Below are positions 45,937 to 57,106 of a DNA stretch of 64,000 nucleotides, one piece after another. Each line of letters opens with the position of its first letter. Position 1 is the first letter of the stretch. The notes beneath the pieces were generated by a model. The model was given only the letters and a program-made list of their open reading frames with translations. It was not told the origin of the DNA and made no database searches. The stretch lies in NCBI GenBank assembly GCA_030490835.1, contig CM059975.1:48103174-48167173 (forward strand), given 5' to 3'. The DNA comes from Annona cherimola. Lineage: Eukaryota; Streptophyta; Magnoliopsida; Magnoliales; Annonaceae. The position numbers and the translations under genes are program-made.

Positions 45937-47674
45937 TGTTGGAAATATGTGGAAAATAAGCCAAGTCTATGTTTTGATGATTAACAAATCAATTTGAGTA
46001 AGTTTTGGTTACTAACATGTTTGTGGAAATGACTTAAGGTTATAAATTTGAAGAATATGAAGCATGGCAAGCCAAGTCGATTTCCAAGTCGACTCAGGCT
46101 TCGACTTAGGCCAAATCGATCTCCAAGTCGACTCAAGAAGCGACTTCAAGACGTCATTCCCTTCCAGAGTTGAAATTGAGAATGAGAGGTGCCGAAGTCG
46201 CATCCCAAGTCGACTCCGCTTGCTACTTGGGTGAAGTCGCAGACCAAGTCGACTCTAGCATCGACTTCGAAATGTCATTTCCTTCCAGAGTTGAAATCGA
46301 GAATGAGAACTGCCGAAGTCGCATCCCAAGTCGACTTCGCTTGCGACTTGAGGTGAAGTCGCAGACCAAGTCGACTTCAGTCGCGACTTGGAGGCGTCAT
46401 TTCTGTCCAGAGTTGAAATCGAGAAGTAGAGCTGCCGAAGTCGGAGACGAAGTCGACTCCGCATGCGACTTGGGCGAAGTCGCAGACCAAGTCGACTCCA
46501 GTATCGACTTCAGTTGGACAGGGCAGAAACTTCAGAAGCCAAATCGGGGATTAGATCGATTTCAAGATTCAAGACTCAAGGTTTGCAAATCATGGAGCGA
46601 AAGGACATCAAGCTAGAATGATAACACAGTGGTCCAAAGAGATATAAATCAAGGAAGAAACAACCAAACATGAAGAAACTCAAGCAAGCAAAGCATTCCA
46701 AGGATTTCAAGTTCGTCAAGCAAACTGCCGAGGTGAAGTCGTACCCAAAGTCGACTCCACCTGCGACTTGGGTCAAGTCGAGGACCAAGTCGACCCAGAC
46801 TGGAACTTGAAGTTGTTGCGAACAGGCAAAGTCGCACCCAAAGTCGACTCCATCTGCGACTTGGGCGAAGTCGCACACGAAGTCGACTCCACCTGTGACT
46901 TGGGTCGCAACAATCGGAAAATTTTCTAACGTTGGCGCATTAAATGCGCGCCACCTACCTCCAAACGTTCAGATTCCCTCCACAATTATAAAAGGCATTC
47001 AATATGAACGAGGAGGGTAGCTGAGAATCATTGAATGTGCATAACTCCTATCTTCAAGAGCATTAAGTGATCAAGCCATCATAAAGAAGAAGAACTCCGA
47101 GTTCAAACTGGCAAGAGCTTCTTATTTAATCATCAACACTGCTGTACAAGTTCTTCTCTCCGTCAAAACTGCCTCTACACAACAGTAACGTGTAGAAACT
47201 TTCTTTTATTCTTATTACTGTATTGAACTTGTTTTAGCTTGGGTAGCTAAGAACAAGTGTAAGCAAAGTAGTGTGTGATTGGAGTGGAACTCGTCACCTA
47301 CTTGTGCTGTGTATTGTTGATGCCCCCTAGAGCTAGAATCTAGAAGAGAGCAGAGGCTCTGGTTGTATATGCCCCCTAGAGCTAGAATCTAGATGAGAGT
47401 GGAGACTCTAGTTGTATTCGCGGAATACATAGTGGAACCCAAGTCACACGGGGTGTGAGCTTGGAAGAGTGGAGTAGGGAGGTTGCCCGAACCACTATAA
47501 AATCTGGTGTGTTCATTTTTATTTCTGCTCTTTACACTATATTGCTTTCCACTTTGTTTCTTCATAAAGGGGACTAGATTAATCTGGGGTAAAGTTTCTG
47601 TTTAAGTTGAAAATTTTTAAATACCCAATTCACCCCTCCCCTCTTGGGTAATTTCCATTAACTCGGGGCCAACA
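45937..47674 (+). repeat. CopC 3' LTR
   Basis: TGTTGGAAAT...CTCGGGGCCAACA. Palindrome units at 46072-46515 and 46727-46908. TATAAAAGG at 46987. One palindrome unit more than the 5' LTR. Confidence 0.93.
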
Positions 47675-47679
47675 GTTTA

Positions 47680-49481
47680 ATGGGATTTAAGGATGACCAA
47701 CCCCATAAGTTGATTTCATAAAATGGTTTGATTTCGGGTTGCTAAAGTAGCATGCAAAAGACTATGCAAGCTTCTCTTTATGTAAAAATGGCAAATTGAA
47801 TATGTGGATAGGGATTTGATTTTTAAGGTGGTTGAGAAGGAGATAGCATAATTGCATAACTTTTGTGAGCAAAAGGCCCTGAAATGGAAACCAAGAAAAT
47901 GTTAGTAAAATATATGATTTATTATTGAAAATTCAAAAGTTTTGAAGTTTTTATCATAAGGGTTTTAAGATGTATTGTTTTCTTAAACATTTCAAATATT
48001 TATCAAAATATTTTACTCAAAATGTTTCTAAAAGAATTTAAGGATGGTCATCCAAAAATTAGATTTCAAATGACAACTTGTTTAAAGTGGGTGCGCTCGC
48101 TTTACAAGTTGACACGGACTGCGGTCTGTGATGTTCTTTTTGACAATGATTTGATTTAAAAAGACACAGACTTCGTTCTGTGATGTTTTTCAAGTTATGG
48201 ATGCAAACTGCGATCTGTGATCCCGGTTTAAAAGGACATAGGCTGCGGTCTGTGATACTTTAAACCAAACGGACTGCAATCTGTGGTAAGGATGTATGGT
48301 GCACCAATACAAGGAATAAGCCGGTTATAGAGCACGGTCGGAGGTGGACCGAGGCCCACTCTACATATGGCCAAGTTGCTAAAGGATGACACGAGTGCCA
48401 GCGGCGCCCTCCCTGAGATGGGAGAAGGCTAAAGGAACAACCGCCTGGCTAGCGTGCTGTTAAGGTTTCTCTTCCAAAAGGTAAATTGATCACTTGATAA
48501 GTGTCACTACTGGATGGGGAGAAATGCATTTGCTTATGTTTTGCTTTAGAAAAGTCCAAAAATTGGGACATGAAAGCATTTTTACGAAAAGTTATCCTAA
48601 AAGGATTTTTATGAAATGATTACCCTAAAAATAGCGTGTTTTACACAAAAGTGTAAATAACAAGGATGAAAGAAAATGTTTTCTATGCAAATGCACTTAT
48701 GAAAATGGTTTATGTGTTTTATATGTCTTGTTTGTTATAAACAAGCCCCAAGATGGGGATTATGAAAACGATTTATGTCAAACTTTTTTTTTTTTTTACA
48801 TAAGAATGTCCATTACTAAAGAGCCTAAATGACAAGTGTTTATGGATAAGAGAATGTCCAATGCCAAAGTGTTTTAATGAAAAGTGTTTTAGGACATATG
48901 AATGTCTATTGTCAAGAAAGTTATGTTAAAAATGTTTTGAGACATCAAATGTCTCTCAGCTAAAGGAATTTATGATGAAAAATGTTTTTGGACATAAAAA
49001 TGTCTTTTACCGAAAAAGGCTTATGTGAATGATATTTTAGGACATGAGAATGTCCTTCCTTGCCAAAGAGTTTATGAGAAAAATGTTTTGGACGTAAAAC
49101 ATCCTTTAGCAAAAGATAGTTTTATGTAAATATCTTGGAACTTTATAAATGTTCACACAAGACTAAGGAAAGTTAATTAAAGATGGTAAAACGTACATGT
49201 TTTGCCTTAACAAGCCGAGACGTGACTTGTAAATGATTTTTAAGAATAAATGTTTATGAAAATGTTCAAGGACATAGAATTGTCCTCATGAACAAAGGAT
49301 TTTATGACAATGTCTTAGGACATATGAATGTCCTTAAGTAAAAGGGTGTTCAAGATGTTTAAGAAAAAGATTTTCAAGGAAGTCTTGCCCTAAAAGATAA
49401 AATGCTTGCTTACTGAGTTGTCACTCACAATTTGTTTTCTAAAACCTTAGATAGGTACCAAAAAACTGAGGAGGTTGCGAA
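47680..49481 (+). repeat. Tek LTR E, third segment
   Basis: Carries the UNCG-type hairpins (48113-48290) and the GGACAT array (48800-49340), and ends with cgaac (49477-49481), the left TSD of TekB. A run of T lies at 48785-48798. Confidence 0.85.
48800..49340 (+). repeat. GGACAT...ATGTCC palindrome array in LTR E
   Basis: About nine inverted-repeat units about 50-70 bp apart. Examples: GAGACAT-caa-ATGTCTC (48940-48956), ggacataaaaatgtc, and ggacatgagaatgtcc. Equivalent arrays are at 16490-16990 and 26028-26470, and, on the reverse strand of TekB, at 50050-50470 and 57680-58090. Confidence 0.85.
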
Positions 49482-52400
49482 CTGTGGCGCCCCCGACCCG
49501 AGGCCTCCACAAACCTTACTCAAAGACCGTTTTCGATTGGTAAATGTGATCAGGATTGTTGCCCTGATTACGCGGTGGGTTCTTAATTCGATCTCGTCTA
49601 AATTTTTTTTTCTTTCCTTTCATCATATAAATATATACTTGTCATCATTCATAGTGGACTCATCCATATCATCATAAAATTAATTGTATAAGTATCTTTA
49701 CTTTCATATTGTTGGCAACATATGTATTCATAAATAAAAATTCACGTAGAATTTTATACATAATCACTTATCTATTTACACCATGCATAATCAAACCCAT
49801 TTCATTACAAGCAATACATTTATCCATCCATTCTTCAAACATACCAATACATTTTAGTTTTGCTCCTTTCCTCGAGCCTTAAAACTGTCTAAGGTTGGGA
49901 AAACAAAACGAGAGTGATAAACTCAGTAAGCAGGCATCATTTTTTTTCATTTAAATATATCCCTTGCCCATTTGATAGTAGACACTTATCAAGTGATCAA
50001 CTACTAATAGGAAGAAACCTTTTATAGAAATCTTCCTTAAAATATACTCGTAAAACTTTGTGCATGTCCCTATTTTGAGGTTTTTCAAAGGTGATGTCTA
50101 TGCATCTAAACCATTTTTCATGGGGATAATTGTTTGTCCCAAAATATTTTTCGTTTATCATGAGGACATGTCTATGTCCAAAAATATTTTTCACATGACA
50201 TGAAGACAATTGTATGTCCTAAACCATCTTTCTTATATCCTTTTTCCCCATGAGGACATTTACATGTCCCAAAACACCATTTATTTAAATTTCTTTATAA
50301 CCCAACTTGGGGTTATTCAAAAGCAATGCATGTGCATAGAAATCTTTTATCTATGCAAACGTTCTCACGTCCAAAAATATTTTTCCATATAAACCTCTTT
50401 TAACCAGCATATAAGATACCAACCCTTTTTAAACCAACATGGCAGACATATTCATGTCCTAAAATATTTTTTGGTATCTTCTGAAAACTAAACATAAATC
50501 CATCTGAAAACCGACACAAATCCATTTAAAACCAAACAGAGTAGGTGCCCATTTTGGGACTTTTAAAACATAGGGAACATATGTATGTTCCAAAAACATA
50601 TGGATCTGTGTCTCTGACCCTCAGGTTGGTGACACTTAACAAGTGATCATCATCCCCTAGGAAAGAAACCTTTCATGAGACAGCACGCGAGCCAGGCGTC
50701 TGCTCATGAGCTTCCTCCCATTTCAGAGAGGGCGCCGCCCGCCTCCGGCCTTCCCTGATCGACTCGGCTACAGGTAGAGGTGAGCTCTGGTTTACGACAC
50801 TTTTGGTCTGTAACTGCTTCCACCATGAGCCTAGTACATCATTTTGCACACACTCGTATGCTAGCAATAATTTTCAAAACTCGCAGAGACAAAATTTTTC
50901 TTAATAACATTTTTATGAGCAAAACATATGCAACTCACTTCCATCCACTGTAATGACATTATCTGTCTTGTCCACATCACATCCTTGTTACTTTTATATA
51001 TATGGAGGAGTTTGCATAATCTTTTGATTATTATTTAAACATAAAATTCACCAAATCATTTTGTAGGACTGGTCACCCTTAAGTCATTTTGGAACATCTG
51101 AGTAAAACATCTTCAAAGTGTTACAACTCTAAGAGTTGTAAAGCACCTTGATAGATTATTTCAAAACACCTACATAATTCTCAAAACACGCAAATAAATT
51201 CAATTTATGACATTTAATGGCATAAATTTCAAAACATCTATTTATTTCTATAAACCATTTTGTAAAGAATTACATTTTTCAATAAAAATCCTTGGAAATA
51301 GAATTTCCATGGTTTGTTTTTGAATATCACTTTATGAAAGAGACAAACACTTTCAAGATAAAACTCTTTGCAAACCACACTTGTATGAACTTGCTTATAT
51401 TAAAACCATCTTAAAACCCACATCATATTTTCAAGAATTGAGCTTGCTTACTCTATAAGCAATTGTCCACATCATTAATATAAACATGATCAAGTAATTT
51501 TAATACTTGAATATAAACATTATGGTTGAAAATTCACTTATTTATCTTGTAAGAAACTATGAAATTACTTATTAAAGCAAGTTCATAAAATTCATAAAAT
51601 TCCTTTGAAATAATATTTCGAAGGGCTTGCTTACCTGTGAGCAAACTCTTAAAACCATTAATATAAAAAAATTTCAATCTTGGCAACACTTGTGATAAAG
51701 TAATTATTTTAAGAAGTATTGCTTGCTTCATATGAAGTAATCCTTAAAGCATTTTATTTAAGCTATCATTTTCAAAACATAGGAGGAAATCAATATTTTG
51801 GAAAGTTCGCTTGCTTTCTTGCATTTCTTTAGCTTCCCAAGTCTACCTTTTCTTTGCCCTTGCCTACATGAGAATAATATAACATTTCATATATTCCTTT
51901 GCTTGCATCCCACTTAGTTTTTCAATCTATTTTTATTAACATACATCATCCATTTGACTTCTCAAGTCATTATGCATAAATAGCACATATTTGCACATTT
52001 CATCGGCTATTACATCACATATTCAATCCCATAAGTAGGGTAACCATTCAACCATATAATAATCATCCAATAATTATTATTTATAGGTTCATTACCTTTC
52101 ATGCATTATTTTTCACCTATTTTCCAAAATTTACACATCGGTCCTCATTTTAAGCACACGTTGTTGCCTCAAACTTCATTAGTTAATTCCAAAATTTGAA
52201 ATTAACATCATGAAATCTAAACAGATGTATATTCACGAAATTGTATTCATATTTTCATGCTTTTTTGCATAAAATCAAATTACATAAGTCATTTATCACC
52301 TATGCATGTCTATCCTTTCACATATGCCCATTTGGCAACACATATAAGAGGCATTTCATAAAATTTTCCAAGTCAGAAACTTAACCCATATTTCAGCATG

Positions 52401-54743
52401 ATAATTATCCTTAATTATTACTTTATTTATGTTATTTTCATGGAATTTTAATCCACTAATCATAGGTTTTCAAAACAGCAATTTCGGAAACCATTTTTAA
52501 CGTGTTTAACGTGTCTTTTGATACTTAACCGTAAGCAGTTTTATAAATCCGAATTTTCAGCAATTAACCCCACTTTTCCTAATCTAAATCTAGGTTATTA
52601 ACACATATTTATCATCCATAAATAATCATTTCTCAAAACAGCAACTTGTTTCCCCGTTTCGGGTCTTGTTTTCACTCCACTTGGACATCGTTTCATAAAA
52701 TTCATAAAATCAGATTTGGGGCTTATCTTCCCAAATCCTTTTGGGCATCAATAGTACCCTAAACTTAGAGTATTTTACCCTACATAACTTTCATATATCA
52801 TTTAATCTCATTTCCATACCATTTTTAGTATCAAAATGAAGAAATCGGGTCATATACATCACTTTGCATTCTATTCTTTCTAAAATTCACATCTTAAGCT
52901 TAAATCCACATAAATAATTCATTAAAACATGTTTCATAACCTAAAAATAACATTCATCCAATACAGAAACTTATTATTGGAAGTTAGGTTTTATCAAGTT
53001 GAGTTTTCAACTCATAAACCATTCTAAACTTCATTTCCATCATCTAAAACATTAAAATTCATTCATATATCTTAATACCCATTCCATATTCAATCAAAGG
53101 GCATGTTAAACCACTTTTTAAGGAGACTTCATGCATCAATTTCATATCAAAATCTTGGAGTTTAAAACTCAAAATGGAAAGCTCAACTTAACACAATCAA
53201 CTTACTTGATTGATGAACTCAAACCCTAATCACATGAGCTACTCTTCTCCTCCAATTTCCCTTTCTTTTTCCCTTATTTTCTCTTCTATTTTCTTCCTCC
53301 TTGCTGGCCAAGATGGGGACGTTAGCTGCTACCTTGGGGGAGAAGAGCTTGAGCACTTAGAAAATTTCTCAAATCTCCCTCTCATATGGACGTGCACTCC
53401 TCTTATAGAGTTGGATTTGCTCCAGCTGTGGGCCCCACTTGGGCTGATTTTTCCACAGCTATTTAATGTATGTTTATCCCTCTAAATTATGTGTCCAAAT
53501 TACAGCCAAGTAAATTCGTTTTTATCATTTTTCTTAAAGCAAAATTCTGCTCAAATCACAACCCTACAACTGTCCACTTGCATGTCCTTGCTGCTGTCCA
53601 TTTTTTTCAGATTTTTTTCCCATCCTTCTTAACCTTAATTTGAGGGTAAATTATATACCTAATTATCATTTAAATTAATCATTAATTTGACATAAAAAAA
53701 TTAACAAAAATTGCAGCAACAGCACCAACCATTGCATGTCATATGCATGACCATGTTGTCCCCTTGAGAACGTTCAATGTAGCAGCCCCTTTGAACCATT
53801 TTATGCCTTGAAATTCCACATGATTAATGACCATTACTTACCCTAGGTGTTAGGTATTTTAGATGCATATTTGGTATTTTTAAAAAATCCAAAAACCATG
53901 TTTTATCACCCATGGGGGTCCCTTGTGTTGACACACATCCGTGCCTCTTGAAGCTACTCCCTTAGCCATTTAAAACCATGCATTTAAGCTACTGATTTTC
54001 CATGGATTTTAGAATTTTTTTTAATTCATAAAATTCACTTGAAATTTCTTCCCTTTGACACCTCATATATGCCATTAAATAATGCATTTAATCCATGTTC
54101 TCTAGCCTTTAATGCATGGTACCTTTGAGGTGCAAAAGTCAACTATGCACACCTTTTCTAATTCAGGTATTTTCCCAACATAATATGGTTAATTTAAACC
54201 TTTTGAAACATTAATTTCATAATTTCATTCAACCGTTTCGAATTTCATCTCAATCCGATTTTCCTAGCTCAAGTTATAGGCGTTTGAAGTTAACGGTTGG
54301 ATTTGAGATATGATCAACAAATCATTACAATAAATTTATCTAGAATTTTCATAACCCAATAATTCCATAATACCAAGCCCATCATCATCAACTTCCACCT
54401 CAAATTTCACTTGAATCCGCCTTACAGGCGTTGAGTTATGAATTTTCTAGTGTTTTTCCACTAATTTGAGAATTATCCTTTTAAATTCTCATAATCCAAA
54501 TCAAATAATCTAAAATGATTATTCATGATGTATTGGTTTATTTTAATCACCAATAAATTATTTTAATCCCTTTGTCCCATATCAGCTTATAATGATCACT
54601 CGAATCATCATTGCTAATGCTTAGCCCTAATTACCATAGTTTAGCAAAATCACAAAAATCATTCAAAATTCAATAAATTCACTTATAAATCACATGTAAA
54701 TGTTCAATGCATATATTGAATCCTACTTACGTTGGGTTTTACA
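49482..54743 (-). repeat. TekB 3' LTR (left)
   Basis: Plus-strand ends tgtggcgccccc and gttttaca. Lacks about 385 bp present in the right LTR between 58500 and 58895. GGACAT array at 50050-50470. The ORF 53210-53485 recurs in the right LTR at 61221 but lies antisense to the element and shows no known domain. Confidence 0.93.
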
Positions 54744-54757
54744 ATCCTCCCGCTCTT
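54744..54757 (-). promoter_or_regulatory. TekB polypurine tract
   Basis: On the minus strand aagagcgggaggat precedes the LTR start TGTAAAACCC. The upstream codons (minus strand of about 54758-54795) match the last residues of TekA pol (NYLKNRRF), showing that the 3' end of pol survives. Confidence 0.8.
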
Positions 54758-54799
54758 ATAACAGGTTTCGTCCCGAAACCGTCTATTCTTTAAATAATT

Positions 54800-55274
54800 G
54801 ACAATGGCTGTTTTATGAGCCAGTGCACCATCTTCTTCTCATACTTATATCACTTATAATCTGTATATCCTTTATGCCTATTTTAGGCTGGGTATACCTC
54901 GATAGACCACTCATACTTTTCTCCACTATCCTTGTGACCCACTTAGTGCCAGTCTATTTCTCTTTTTTTTCTCTTGGTCCTTTTGTTGACCAATTTTAAG
55001 GCTTACTTCCTCTCCTCCATCCATTTCAGACCTGTGGGTCATGGCCCGCATATCGAATGTGTCCTTCATTTTCACTTAATATTTACCATCATATAAACAG
55101 GAAATTCCACATAATGATATTATCCATCCTTTTTACTAGCAGTGCATGAATGGTTACATGTTGGTATACTATAATTGACTAAGTAACACCAAATTCAATC
55201 GATATTACTATAAAAAATTTTAAAATATAAATCATACCTGTAACCTTTTTTTCCTCCTGCTTTCGTGACTCATC
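54800..55274 (-). other. TekB internal stretch, unassigned
   Basis: Between the pol end remnant and the gag zinc-finger remnant. No protein family recognised on either strand. It replaces the about 5 kb of protease-RT-integrase expected here. Confidence 0.6.
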
Positions 55275-56160
55275 GTAAGTCGATGCATGCATTTGTACTA
55301 ACTTTGTAGAGCATTTCTGCCGTTTAGCCATTGTAGCTTTCCTTTGTTTCACCCATCTTCAAAGTCCGGTTGCTCTTTGTACCTTGTTTGGGAATTTCAA
55401 GGCAATGTGTCTTACATGTCTACAATTGAAACATTGTTTCTCCCATATCTCACTATTTTTATAATTTCTCACCACATGACCCGCTTGACCGCATTTATAA
55501 CATTTATTTGAACCCTTTAAACATTATCCAAAGTGACAGTTGTGACAATTCCCACAAATTGGGGCACATATCCTATTACACCTTGATTTCATTTCTCTTG
55601 TCACTGCTTTCTTAATTCTTTCCTTTCCTACATTTCATTTCTTGGTACTAGGATCCAATTGTTCTTTCTCTTGTTGAAATTCTTGGATCTTTAGTATTTC
55701 TACCCCATTATCGTCAACTCCTATAAGTTCTGGTACCTGATCAGGAAGTACGACCTGTATCGGCCTAATTTCTTCCTGTCCTCTTGACTGATCTCGTTGA
55801 GCCTTTTTCCAAAGATCTTGAATGATTCCTATGGTTTGAGCGGCCCATTCCTGGGTAGCTTGTTGGACAACTTCCTTTATAGTTGTAACTACCCTTTCTG
55901 TTATTAATTCTAATTGTACGATGTTACCTGTAGTGGTCCCACCTTCAATATTTAATTCTGGGTTCACATTTACCCATTGTTGAAAAGTTCCTGAGTTTAG
56001 TTGCTCTCCTTGTCTTGGTCGCTTAGACTTGCGACTGGTTTCACCCTTTTCTCATCGATCTATGGGTTCTTCATCTGCCACTGCCTTTCCTTTATTCAGT
56101 CTAGCTCTCTCTCTAGTGATAGGCACAATTCCTTTCTATACATAAAAAATATATCAGTAC
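55275..56160 (-). pseudogene. gag: TekB gag pseudogene
   Basis: Open at 55967-55635 (ERVVTTIKEVVQQATQEWAAQTIGIIQDLWKK), which aligns with TekA gag near 4240-4345. The N-terminal part (RERARLNKGKAVADEEP) lies upstream, with a stop near 56050. The retrotransposon Gag core of TekA is missing. CCHC-like knuckles follow at about 55560-55395 but are damaged: CYKCGQAGHVVRNY lacks the last Cys and CFNCRHVRHIALKF lacks a Gly and a Cys. It can therefore not make a normal nucleocapsid. Confidence 0.8.
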
Positions 56161-57085
56161 ACTAATATACTTTTTATTCATCTCATCACAACATATATTG
56201 TAATATATACAATAAATTATTTTATCAGAAGGGTTAATAATAACCACGTCCATTCCACTTAAACCTTCTATACAATCATAAATAATTTCCTCGCATCTTT
56301 GAGTAACATTTTCTTATCAACTTATTATACTCATCCATCATATTTAATAAAAAGAATCAGTAACAATTCTTTCTTTCTCATATATAGTTATCATACAAGT
56401 AGTTGTACTTGTATGTTACTCTTTTTCATATTCTTTTATTATACAAGTGGTTACACTTGTATATTATAAGTATCCTTATACCCAAAGATATTATATCCCT
56501 TTATCCTTCAAAAGTCAAAAGAGACTTTTGTTAATTTCATCTGCCTCTTTCTTACTACATAAGTATTATCTAGTAAGAATGCTTATGCTAGACCAATTAG
56601 GTCATTTATTTAATTTTCTTATTATTCATAATTCTTAATATATAATTATCAAATCATCGAGGAAGGATTCCCCGACTACACACTCACCTTGAGTGCAGCT
56701 CTTTCGATCACTAATCCTGTCAATCATAAAAGGTGAAGGTAGAACTACATATAACATGTATTCCTTAAATATCTACCTTCTATCTACATTTTTCTGAAAT
56801 CTTACCTTTTTCCTACTTTTCTTTTCAACATCACTTTGTCATAGTGGAAAATTACTTTTTATGAATCACCTACCTATCAAAATATCATAGCAATTTGCTA
56901 TACTTGCAACATAATTATGACAAATCATCATATGTTCATGCAATCTTAAAATCAACACATCATAAGTATATCCTATAATTTCAATCTATCCCTTCCATCA
57001 TTTTTCGTATACTTATTCACCAATCCTTGCTCTGATATCTAGCTCTTTGATATCAAATCCTTTCTTTCCACGCCATTTTACCAAT
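56161..57085 (-). other. TekB leader between PBS and gag
   Basis: About 925 bp of untranslated leader, AT-rich. It contains two neighbouring hairpins (56392-56415 and 56440-56463) described separately. No ORF of interest. Confidence 0.7.
56392..56463 (-). other. Two tandem leader hairpins in TekB
   Basis: Hairpin 1 (56392-56415): arms CATACAAGTA and TACTTGTATG around a 4-base loop. Hairpin 2 (56440-56463): arms TATACAAGTG and CACTTGTATA around a 4-base loop. The loop-closing pair is A-T in one and G-C in the other, a compensated difference. The surrounding T-rich sequence also looks duplicated. Confidence 0.75.
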
Positions 57086-57101
57086 CTTTGCTCTGATACC
57101 A
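57086..57101 (-). promoter_or_regulatory. TekB primer binding site
   Basis: Minus strand TGGTATCAGAGCAAAG, five bases from the 5' LTR end, complementary to initiator-Met tRNA. The same motif with changes recurs at about 57023-57040 (cttgctctgatatctagctc). Confidence 0.92.
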
Positions 57102-57106
57102 AGCTC

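Larger units (their letters stand above)
42629..47674 (+). mobile_element. CopC: internally deleted copia element
   Basis: LTRs 42629-44327 (1,699 bp) and 45937-47674 (1,738 bp). Perfect TSD gttta at 42624-42628 and 47675-47679. The PBS is cut after AGTGG: at 44332 the sequence jumps into RT (ESYAPVARL), so gag, protease, integrase and the RT start (about 3.6 kb in CopB) are gone. A second deletion joins the pol end to the late part of ORF2 near 45620. The LTR length difference is one palindrome unit of 39 bp. Confidence 0.95.

Noticed and set aside
53210..53485. 91-aa ORF with a hydrophobic start, present twice (also 61221-61496)
   Set aside because: It sits in both TekB LTRs, so duplication follows from the LTR itself; antisense to the element, with no domain and no sign of selection beyond copying.
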